Assembly (NCBI GenBank): GCA_947443815.1 | Contig: CANEXR010000060.1 | Span: 1-11,781, forward strand | Direction of reading: 5' to 3' | Length of the DNA: 11,781 nt | Source: Flavobacteriaceae bacterium | GTDB lineage: Bacteria; Bacteroidota; Bacteroidia; Flavobacteriales; Flavobacteriaceae | Shown: one piece after another, positions 6,206 through 11,781 of the stretch | How the letters are laid out: each line of letters starts with the position of its first letter | How positions within the stretch are numbered: position 1 is the stretch's first letter | Notes under the pieces: model-generated | Databases searched by the model: none | What the model saw: only the letters and a program-made list of their open reading frames with translations | What the model was told of the DNA's origin: nothing | Program-made: the position numbers and the translations under genes

Positions 6206-8071
6206 ATGATAAAAAAAATAACTATTGTTGCAGGAATATCTAGTATCCTTTTGGCGACAGCCTGTAAAACAAAAGATTTAAAAATGAGTGCAGATAAGAA
6301 GATAAATATTAATAATAAAGTAGTAGTATATCAGGTTTTTACGCGATTATTCGGAAATACAAATACTACCAATAAACCTTGGGGAACAATCGAAGAAAAT
6401 GGTGTAGGAAAGTTTAATGATTTTACGGATAAAGCGCTCCATGAAATAAAGGATTTGGGCGTAACTCATATTTGGTATACTGGAGTTCCTCATCATGCTT
6501 TGATTCGTGATTATACAGCAATAGGAATTTCAAATGATGATCCTGATGTAGTTAAAGGAAGAGCGGGTTCTCCCTATGCAGTAAAAGATTATTATAATGT
6601 AAATCCAGATTTAGCCGTAAATCCTGCCAATCGTCTCGAAGAGTTTGAAGCTCTGATAGCAAGAACGCACAAGGCAGGATTAAAACTGATAATTGATATT
6701 GTTCCCAATCATGTTGCTCGTAAATACGAGGGACAAAATAATCCTAAAGGAGTAAGGGATTTTGGTGCTGATGATGATGTAACGGTTGAATATAAAAGGG
6801 ATAATAATTTTTATTATATTCCAAATACACGTTTTCAAGTTCCTGATACTGACAAACCATTAAACGGAGAAAAGAACCCACTTATTGATGGTAAATTTGA
6901 AGAAAATCCAGCAAAATGGACAGGTAATGGTTCGCGACTAGCAAAACCAGATAAAAATGATTGGTATGAAACTGTTAAAATAAATTACGGAATTCGTCCT
7001 GATGGTTCAAAAGATTTTCCAGAACTTCCAGCTGGTTTTGACACCAAATCCTACCAAGAACATTTTGATTTTTGGAAAAAACAGACGGTACCGAATTCTT
7101 GGAAAAAATTTAGGGATATTGCCTTGTATTGGACTGCTAAAGGGGTTGATGGGTTTCGTTTTGATATGGCCGAAATGGTGCCTTATGAATTTTGGAGCTA
7201 TATGAATTCTGCAATTAAAGTTAAAAATCCAAATGCTTTTTTATTGGCTGAAGTGTATAATCCAAGCGAGTATAGAAATTACATTCGTTTAGGAAAAATG
7301 GACTATTTATATGATAAAGTAGAATTGTACGATAAATTAAAGGAAATTGTACAAGGAAAAAGTCAAACAGATCCTATTAGTACAATTCAAAACGGATTGG
7401 CAGATATTGAGCATCATATGCTGCATTTTTTAGACAATCATGATGAACAACGTTTAGCAAGTCCTGAATTTGCAGGGTCAGCTGAAAAGGGTAAGCCATT
7501 AATGGTTGTTTCTGCAACAATAAGTACTTCGCCTACAATGATTTATTTCGGACAAGAAGTTGGCGAGGCTGGAAACGAAAATGGAGGGTTTGGTACGCAT
7601 TCTAGAACTTCTATCTTTGATTATGTGGGAGTACCCAACCATCAGCGCTGGATGAATGGAGGTAAATTTGATGGAGGTCAATTATCAGAATCTGAAAAAG
7701 AGTTACGAGATTTTTATAAAAGATTACTGAATTTTACTTTGAAAAGTTCCGCTTTAATGGGTGAATACCAAGAAATTCAAGGAATCAATCGGTACGCAAC
7801 AGAGGGATATTATCCAGAGGTCTATTCTTTTGTTCGCTGGTCCGAAACGGAAAAACTAATTGTTATAGCTAATTTTTCACCTAACAATACTAGCCATTTT
7901 GAATTGAAAATCCCATCAGATGTGATTCAGAAATGGAACTTAAAAGAGGGGAATTATATTTTAACAGATCAATTGTATCAAAAAAGTAAAATTCAATTGC
8001 AGGTTGTAAATGGAGAAGGAAAAGTACAAATGACGATTGCTCCATCCGAGTCATTTATTTATCAGTTGTAG
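6206..8071 (+). CDS. GH13 alpha-amylase family lipoprotein
   Basis: A 621-residue glycoside hydrolase family 13 enzyme that should cleave alpha-1,4-glucans such as starch or maltodextrin. Residues 1-20 form a lipoprotein signal (LLATAC, Cys20), so it is anchored in the envelope, periplasmic or surface side. The four GH13 regions are intact: DIVPNH (164-169); GVDGFRFD with nucleophile Asp320; LLAEV with acid/base Glu349; and FLDNHD with His412 and transition-state stabiliser Asp413. YQVFTRLFG (42-50) is the first barrel strand. The segment between regions I and II (about 170-312) is long, and a beta-sandwich C domain probably occupies about 515-621. No SusC/SusD pair, regulator or other glycosidase is adjacent, so it is not in a visible polysaccharide utilisation locus. 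The gene stands alone, facing a strong terminator. Exact specificity (endo-amylase, maltogenic, neopullulanase) cannot be read from sequence. Confidence 0.92.
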   Translation: MIKKITIVAGISSILLATACKTKDLKMSADKKININNKVVVYQVFTRLFGNTNTTNKPWGTIEENGVGKFNDFTDKALHEIKDLGVTHIWYTGVPHHALIRDYTAIGISNDDPDVVKGRAGSPYAVKDYYNVNPDLAVNPANRLEEFEALIARTHKAGLKLIIDIVPNHVARKYEGQNNPKGVRDFGADDDVTVEYKRDNNFYYIPNTRFQVPDTDKPLNGEKNPLIDGKFEENPAKWTGNGSRLAKPDKNDWYETVKINYGIRPDGSKDFPELPAGFDTKSYQEHFDFWKKQTVPNSWKKFRDIALYWTAKGVDGFRFDMAEMVPYEFWSYMNSAIKVKNPNAFLLAEVYNPSEYRNYIRLGKMDYLYDKVELYDKLKEIVQGKSQTDPISTIQNGLADIEHHMLHFLDNHDEQRLASPEFAGSAEKGKPLMVVSATISTSPTMIYFGQEVGEAGNENGGFGTHSRTSIFDYVGVPNHQRWMNGGKFDGGQLSESEKELRDFYKRLLNFTLKSSALMGEYQEIQGINRYATEGYYPEVYSFVRWSETEKLIVIANFSPNNTSHFELKIPSDVIQKWNLKEGNYILTDQLYQKSKIQLQVVNGEGKVQMTIAPSESFIYQL

Positions 8072-8083
8072 CGTTCATAGATT

Positions 8084-8118
8084 AAAAAAAGGGAGAAAAT
8101 AATTTTCTCCCTTTTTTT
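8084..8118. terminator. Bidirectional terminator between amylase and SOD
   Basis: A long near-perfect inverted repeat: arms 8084-8099 (seven A, GGGAGAAAA) and 8103-8118 (TTTTCTCCC, seven T) around a 3-base centre. It starts 12 bases after the amylase stop and ends 14 bases before the SOD stop, between convergent genes. The GGGAG/CTCCC core with T runs on both strands suits termination in either direction. Confidence 0.92.
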
Positions 8119-8132
8119 ATTCATTTATGTTT

Positions 8133-8891
8133 TTACTTTTTAACGGCGGCATCATAATTTTCGCCAACTTGCTTCCAATTGATTACATTAAAAAAAGCAT
8201 CAATATAGTTTTTTCTTTTGTATTGATAATCTAAATAATAGGCGTGCTCCCAAACATCCAAAGCTAAAATGGGTTTTCCAGGCATAAGTGCATTTCGCAT
8301 GAGCGGATTATCTTGGTTTTGTGTATTAGTAACTTGTAGCTTTCCTGCACGATCCACAATTAGCCATGTCCAACCGGAACCAAATTGTTTAGTTGCTTCT
8401 TCTTTGAACAAAGTGCTGAAATTTTCAAAGGAACCAAAATCTTTTATCATAGCACTTGCCAAACTATCTTTAGGCTGTCCTCCAGCTTTTGGCGCCATAC
8501 ATTTCCAATATAAGGAATGGTTATAGTATCCGCCCGCATTGTTTCTTATAGCGGCATCATTTACATCTAGTTTAGATAAAACTTCTTCTATGGTTAGGTT
8601 TTCCAATGGAGTTCCTACAATCGCTTTATTTAAATTATTGGTATAGGTTAAATAGTGCTTAGAATAATGCATTTCTAAAGTTAATGCAGATAAATTAGGA
8701 GATAAAGCATCATATCCATAAGGTAATTTTTCAAGTTGAAAAGAACCATCTTCCGCTTTAACATCATCAGGCATCCCTACCGTGATTTTTTCTTGTGCCG
8801 AAGGCAAAGGTACTTCAACCACTTCTGTGTATTTTTTTTTGTTGCAGGAAATTAAGACAACCAATAGTATTAAACAGCTAATTTTTTTCAT
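8133..8891 (-). CDS. sodA: Mn-type superoxide dismutase, lipoprotein
   Basis: Converts superoxide to oxygen and hydrogen peroxide. The 252-residue protein has a lipoprotein signal (VVLISC, Cys16), a polar linker to about residue 51, and a full Fe/Mn SOD domain (about 52-248). Metal ligands by alignment with E. coli MnSOD are His75 (EMHYSKHY), His125 (NNAGGYYNHSLYW), Asp212 and His216 (LDVWEHAYYL). His79 and Tyr83 sit in the usual active-site positions. Gly121 and Gln193 (QNQDNPLM) match the Mn-type pattern rather than the FeSOD Gln69/Ala141 pattern, though many Bacteroidetes enzymes accept both metals. The lipobox places it outside the cytoplasm, unusual for this family, which is mostly cytosolic in model bacteria. 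It stands alone, with an inverted repeat about 50 bases upstream of the start. Family and localisation are well supported; the metal is inferred. Confidence 0.94.
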   Translation of the reverse strand: MKKISCLILLVVLISCNKKKYTEVVEVPLPSAQEKITVGMPDDVKAEDGSFQLEKLPYGYDALSPNLSALTLEMHYSKHYLTYTNNLNKAIVGTPLENLTIEEVLSKLDVNDAAIRNNAGGYYNHSLYWKCMAPKAGGQPKDSLASAMIKDFGSFENFSTLFKEEATKQFGSGWTWLIVDRAGKLQVTNTQNQDNPLMRNALMPGKPILALDVWEHAYYLDYQYKRKNYIDAFFNVINWKQVGENYDAAVKK

Positions 8892-8939
8892 GATAAGAGG
8901 CTATTTGTTTTTTATTGAAATAGATAAAGTGGTTTTCAA

Positions 8940-8958
8940 TTTCGTTTCTTAAACGAAA
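8940..8958. promoter_or_regulatory. Inverted repeat upstream of SOD
   Basis: TTTCGTTT (8940-8947) and AAACGAAA (8951-8958) form a perfect 8-bp inverted repeat around CTT. It lies 24 bases past the acyl-CoA-binding protein stop and 49 bases before the SOD start, both on the minus strand. No U run follows on the minus strand, so an operator for the SOD promoter fits better than a terminator, although a weak hairpin ending the upstream operon is possible. Confidence 0.35.
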
Positions 8959-8981
8959 CAAATCAGAGACTTGCTTGTTAA

Positions 8982-9254
8982 TTAATTTTTGTCAATAAGT
9001 GAATTTATGATTTCGATATACTGTTCTTTAGCTTCATCAATCGATAAATGACTGATTTGAATCCAAGCATTAGTTTTGAAAGCATTTCTTAAATCAAAAT
9101 TATTGGAAAGATTGTATTTTGCTGTACCAAAAGTTGCTTGTTTATAAAAAGCATAAAGTCTTAACTGCACATCTTGTGGTAAAGAGGCTTGGGTCATTTT
9201 AGAAGCTATTTCTACAGCTTCAGAAAAGCGTGTATCTAAATCTTTTTCAATCAT
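8982..9254 (-). CDS. Acyl-CoA-binding protein (ACBP family)
   Basis: A 90-residue, single-domain four-helix protein of normal ACBP length that binds long-chain acyl-CoA esters in the cytoplasm. The family signature is clear: LRLYAFYKQATFG (31-43) with Tyr34, Tyr37 and Lys38 matching the ligand-contact residues of bovine ACBP, followed by NAFKTNAW (57-64) with Lys60 and Trp64, and Tyr79 near the end. ACBPs are universal in eukaryotes and patchy in bacteria. It starts 3 bases after the psd stop and is the last gene of the LUD-cdsA-psd operon. The context suggests a role in supplying or buffering acyl chains for phospholipid synthesis or turnover, but this is inference: bacterial acyltransfer mostly uses acyl-ACP or acyl-phosphate. 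No signal peptide. Confidence 0.92.
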   Translation of the reverse strand: MIEKDLDTRFSEAVEIASKMTQASLPQDVQLRLYAFYKQATFGTAKYNLSNNFDLRNAFKTNAWIQISHLSIDEAKEQYIEIINSLIDKN

Positions 9255-9257
9255 TAA

Positions 9258-9911
9258 TTACTCTTTTGTAGCAATAATCGTTTTGCCACCAATGGCTTTT
9301 TGATTTAAAACTACGTTAATAGGTGTCCCTAAAGGTAAAAATAAATCGACTCTTGAACCAAATTTTATAAAGCCAGCATCAGTACCTTGGATTACTTGCA
9401 TTCCTTCTTCAGCATAATTGACAATTCGTCTTGCTAATGCACCTGCAATTTGTCGGTATAAAACGGCTCCAAAAGTCTCGTTTTCTATTACAACTGTTGT
9501 TCTTTCGTTTTCTTCACTTGCTTTTGGATGCCAAGCTACTAAAAATTTACCCGGATGGTATTTACTGAATTTCACTAATCCACTTAGACCATAACGGGTC
9601 ACATGTACATTTATAGGCGACATGAAAATAGAAATTTGAAGTCTTTTATCTTTAAAATATTCGCTTTCAAAAACTTCTTCTATAACTACAACTTTCCCGT
9701 CTACAGGTGCAAGAATTTGCTTGTCATTTAGGATTGTAGTTCTCTTTGGATTTCTAAAAAACTGTAAAATGATTATCAAAAGTAACAAAGTGGCAATTTG
9801 AATGCCTTTTTTGATCCAATCAGTATCGATAAAATAATCAGATAATAATAAGACTATGGCAGTAAACAATGTGCCTAATAAAATGCTGGGAGTTCCTTCT
9901 TTATGAAACAT
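9258..9911 (-). CDS. psd: Phosphatidylserine decarboxylase proenzyme
   Basis: Membrane-bound, pyruvoyl-dependent enzyme that converts phosphatidylserine to phosphatidylethanolamine. With the start at MFHKEGTPS it has 217 residues, typical of the short PSD-A type. Two hydrophobic segments cover about residues 8-25 and 36-52. APVDGKV (Asp71), INVHVTR (His103) and AWHPKAS are conserved. The self-cleavage site is KFGSRVDLFLP: Ser186 becomes the pyruvoyl group, splitting off a C-terminal alpha chain of about 32 residues. A longer frame upstream adds MYIYFIKFYL (start at 9941) but would overlap cdsA by 41 bases. The chosen ATG overlaps the cdsA stop by 11 bases (ATGTTTCATAA) and matches how relatives begin. 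The acyl-CoA-binding protein gene follows after 3 bases. Confidence 0.94.
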   Translation of the reverse strand: MFHKEGTPSILLGTLFTAIVLLLSDYFIDTDWIKKGIQIATLLLLIIILQFFRNPKRTTILNDKQILAPVDGKVVVIEEVFESEYFKDKRLQISIFMSPINVHVTRYGLSGLVKFSKYHPGKFLVAWHPKASEENERTTVVIENETFGAVLYRQIAGALARRIVNYAEEGMQVIQGTDAGFIKFGSRVDLFLPLGTPINVVLNQKAIGGKTIIATKE

Positions 9912-10791
9912 AAGGTAAAATTTGATAAAATAAATATACAATTGGCGCTACAAATATAACACTATCTAGTCGATCTAGAATGCCTCCATGTCCGGGCATG
10001 ATTTTTCCACTGTCTTTTATACCAGCAATTCGTTTGAACTTGGATTCGATTAAATCACCTATGGTTCCAAATATCCCAACAATTAATGCGATAATAGTCC
10101 AGATTAATATTGATTTTTCACTAAAACTCGGACTTGCTTTGATGTATAGTTTTGAAATTAAAAAACCTGCAAAAACAGCAAAAAGGACTCCTCCAATAAA
10201 TCCCTCAATAGTCTTTTTGGGTGAAATTCGTTCTAATAATTTATGTTTTCCAATGGATTTTCCAACAAGATAAGCAAAGGTGTCATTGGTCCAAATCAAA
10301 ATGAATAAGCCAATAATGATTTTAGGATTATAGTCTTTTATTCCAAAAGAAATTTTAATAATAAAAATAAAAGGTAAAAGGATATAGCCTATTAGATAGA
10401 TGTATTTTGATAACTTGTTTATGGATTGCACGCCATCATCAAATAAAAACACAATGCATTTTATGGACACTATTAACGTAATGGCAAGTAATAATATATT
10501 GAGTTGTTCAATATCTAAAGCAAATTTAAAGTTTCTATTTTGAATTTTAGTTATATAATTTTCAGTTTCAACTTTGTAAAAACTCAATAATGAAATGAAA
10601 GAATAGAAAAGAGTTGCGAAAAAAATTGGAAAAATTTTATTCAGTTGTACTAGATTGCAAAACTCGAATGTAGCAATAATCAGAAAAATCCCGAATAGAA
10701 CAATAAAGCTTTCAGTTGAGAATAGGATAGAGGATAATAACAATGCAATGTAAACAGCACCCGAAATTCCTCTTTTAAGCGTTTCATTCAT
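9901..10791 (-). CDS. cdsA: Phosphatidate cytidylyltransferase
   Basis: Makes CDP-diacylglycerol from phosphatidic acid and CTP, the precursor of all major phospholipids, in the inner membrane. The 296 residues form about eight hydrophobic helices. The C-terminal family signature matches fully over residues 250-276: SKFKR, then IKDSGKIMPGHGG, then LDRLD, with the metal-binding Asp residues and HGG intact. The middle block WTNDTFAYLVGKSIGKHKL (167-185) and ISPKKTIEGFIGG (189-201) are also typical. The N-terminal region (about 70-100) is polar and variable. Its ATG comes one base after the LUD gene stop, and its end overlaps psd by 11 bases, so it is translated as part of one operon. Confidence 0.95.
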   Translation of the reverse strand: MNETLKRGISGAVYIALLLSSILFSTESFIVLFGIFLIIATFEFCNLVQLNKIFPIFFATLFYSFISLLSFYKVETENYITKIQNRNFKFALDIEQLNILLLAITLIVSIKCIVFLFDDGVQSINKLSKYIYLIGYILLPFIFIIKISFGIKDYNPKIIIGLFILIWTNDTFAYLVGKSIGKHKLLERISPKKTIEGFIGGVLFAVFAGFLISKLYIKASPSFSEKSILIWTIIALIVGIFGTIGDLIESKFKRIAGIKDSGKIMPGHGGILDRLDSVIFVAPIVYLFYQILPYVS

Positions 10792-10792
10792 C

Positions 10793-11395
10793 TTAAAGAT
10801 CTTCTAAAAGCAATAAATAAAGATTTTTCGCAGAGCTTCCATATTGGGTAAAATCTTCTTCTTTTGCTTTTTCAAAATATTTTATGGTTGTAATATTGGT
10901 AGGATAATCTCTTTCGTATTTCTTTTTTATTGCACTAAGACCATCACTTTTTGCTTCAAGAATTTGACTAGTTGTAGCTAAAACAATAATATTTACAGGG
11001 AGTTCATTAGGCTTGTTTTGTTTAATTTGTTTAGAAGAAAACAATATAGAACCTTCTTCAGCAATTAGATTTTCGCATCCTGCAAGTAGGAATTTTGGAT
11101 GCATTGGTTTGTCGTATGTTAATTTATTTTCTTCTAACATACCAAAAAGGTTTGCGTCATAACAAAGAACTTCACTTTCGAACCAATCATTTTCTTCTAA
11201 AATGTTTTCAAATTGTTCTTTTACTTCTTCGGTATTTTCACAGTATAGAAATTTGCCTCCATTTTTTTTGAAATTATAAATGAATTGCTCATCTATAGAC
11301 ATATTTACATCAGAAAAGGATTTGTTGTATTCTTTTTCTTTTTCCTCTTCAGAAGCTGGATTGTTAGAACCAAAAAATTTTTTAAAAAGACTCAT
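10793..11395 (-). CDS. LUD-domain (LutC/YkgG-like) protein
   Basis: A 200-residue cytoplasmic protein with no signal peptide. Residues 1-30 are charged and low in complexity. The C-terminal half carries the LUD pattern: LAGCENLIAEEGSILFSS (104-121, compare IAETGT in LutC), NELPVNIIVLAT (130-141), and a closing YLLLLEDL. LUD proteins include LutB and LutC of lactate oxidation, but no LutA/LutB iron-sulfur partner is present. The IAEEGS segment replaces IAETG, so a lactate role should not be assumed. It is the first gene of the operon with cdsA, psd and the acyl-CoA-binding protein, separated from cdsA by one base. A possible -7 element lies at 11443-11436. The family is fairly sure; the function is unknown. 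Confidence 0.82.
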   Translation of the reverse strand: MSLFKKFFGSNNPASEEEKEKEYNKSFSDVNMSIDEQFIYNFKKNGGKFLYCENTEEVKEQFENILEENDWFESEVLCYDANLFGMLEENKLTYDKPMHPKFLLAGCENLIAEEGSILFSSKQIKQNKPNELPVNIIVLATTSQILEAKSDGLSAIKKKYERDYPTNITTIKYFEKAKEEDFTQYGSSAKNLYLLLLEDL

Positions 11396-11435
11396 AATTT
11401 ATGTCGAACTATTTTAAATGTTATTTGAAAACGTT

Positions 11436-11443
11436 CAAAGATA
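11436..11443 (-). promoter_or_regulatory. Candidate -7 element for the LUD-cdsA-psd operon
   Basis: The minus strand reads TATCTTTG, an exact TAnnTTTG match, 40 bases before the LUD start codon, giving a leader of about 33 bases. The nearest TTG upstream (ending at 11458) is 14 bases away and sits inside the ftsH terminator stem, a little closer than usual for a -33 element. Confidence 0.4.
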
Positions 11444-11445
11444 AA

Positions 11446-11484
11446 AAAATCTTAATTCAAAAGTCATTTTTGAATTAAGATTTT
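11446..11484 (-). terminator. ftsH terminator
   Basis: Perfect 17-bp inverted repeat: arms 11446-11462 and 11468-11484 around GTCAT. It lies 25 bases past the ftsH stop, and on the minus strand the stem is followed by a run of T (complement of the A run at 11443-11449). The stem is AT-rich but long. It separates ftsH from the LUD operon, although the promoter motif of that operon directly adjoins it. Confidence 0.85.
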
Positions 11485-11509
11485 AAAAATAATTAAAATA
11501 GGATGTTTT

Positions 11510-11781
11510 TTAGGAAACTGTTTCTTCAGGTTTTTTATCAAAATCTCTCTTTCCAAAAATAGCTTCTAAATCGTCTTTGAAAATAACTTCTTTTTCAATT
11601 AATATTGCAGCAAGTTGATTTAGTTTGTCTTTGTTTTCCTCCAATATTTCAATAGCTCTTTGGTACTGACTTTCAATTAATATGGAGATTTCTTCATCAA
11701 TAACTTTGGCCGTTTCTTCCGAGTAAGGTTTTGAAAAACTATATTCACCTTGTCCACTTGAATCATAATAGGTAACATTAC
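11510..11781 (-). CDS. ftsH: ATP-dependent zinc metalloprotease FtsH, C-terminal part
   Basis: Only the last 89 residues are inside the window; the gene continues past its right edge. The translated end reads KPYSEETAKVIDEEI, then QYQRAIEILEENKDKLNQLA, then EKEVIFKDDLEAIFGKR, and finishes DFDKKPEETVS. This is the helical end of the FtsH peptidase domain (the M41 family) followed by a short acidic/basic tail. FtsH is a hexameric membrane-anchored AAA+ protease that removes misassembled membrane proteins and some regulators. The catalytic HEXXH and the ATPase domain lie outside the window and cannot be checked. A strong terminator follows the stop, so it is probably not co-transcribed with the LUD operon. 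Confidence 0.93.
   Translation of the reverse strand, partial: NVTYYDSSGQGEYSFSKPYSEETAKVIDEEISILIESQYQRAIEILEENKDKLNQLAAILIEKEVIFKDDLEAIFGKRDFDKKPEETVS

Noticed and set aside
9912..9941. Longer N-terminus for Psd starting at 9941
   Set aside because: It would overlap cdsA by 41 bases and adds ten residues not typical of the family; the ATG at 9911 gives the usual MFHKEG beginning.
10793..11395. LutC lactate-oxidation subunit
   Set aside because: No LutA or LutB neighbour, altered signature and a fixed place ahead of cdsA; only the domain-level name is justified.
1..11781. CRISPR arrays, tRNA/rRNA genes, transposases, phage or defence genes
   Set aside because: No regularly spaced repeats, no tRNA-like cloverleaf and no matching protein motifs were seen; every gene has a core-metabolism or envelope identity.

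Overview
The window looks like the chromosome of a Flavobacteriaceae bacterium, most likely Flavobacterium. The evidence is its AT-rich composition, several proteins typical of that group (an OstA-like LPS-assembly protein, a flavobacterial AroE, a LUD protein next to cdsA/psd), lipoprotein versions of extracytoplasmic enzymes, the lack of clear Shine-Dalgarno sites, promoter-like TAnnTTTG motifs, and two intergenic sequences that resemble dispersed repeats I recall from flavobacterial genomes. It reads as core chromosome. I see no tRNA, rRNA, CRISPR array, insertion sequence, integrase or phage gene.

Layout. Bases 1-446 are non-coding and hold a decayed repeat and a terminator. From 5759 down to 447, all on the minus strand, lie the OstA-like outer-envelope gene, a class III PLP aminotransferase, a 12-repeat TPR protein and aroE. 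TPR and aroE overlap as TAATG, and the OstA/aminotransferase gap is 69 bp. A repeat-like element with a 13-bp hairpin separates the aminotransferase from the TPR gene. A 446-bp divergent intergenic region (5760-6205) follows. Next comes a plus-strand lipoprotein alpha-amylase (6206-8071), which converges on a minus-strand lipoprotein Mn-type superoxide dismutase (8133-8891) across a strong bidirectional terminator.

From 11395 down to 8982 is a tight four-gene minus-strand operon: LUD-domain protein, cdsA (CDP-diacylglycerol synthase), psd (phosphatidylserine decarboxylase) and a small acyl-CoA-binding protein. The junctions are a 1-nt gap, an 11-nt overlap and a 3-nt gap. CdsA and Psd are the first and last enzymes of the CDP-DAG to phosphatidylethanolamine route; phosphatidylserine synthase is not in the window. 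The window ends inside the C-terminus of ftsH (11510 to beyond 11781), followed by its own 17-bp-stem terminator.

How the genes fit together: the operon supplies membrane phospholipid, the OstA-like protein serves outer-membrane LPS assembly, the FtsH protease acts at the membrane, and the amylase and SOD are predicted envelope lipoproteins. AroE serves aromatic amino-acid synthesis. I found no clearly new multi-gene defence or mobile system. The items most worth following up are the intergenic element at 2713-2797, the operator-like ATTAGGAT triplet at 5797-5834 next to a TTG-start gene, and the placement of an acyl-CoA-binding protein in a phospholipid operon.
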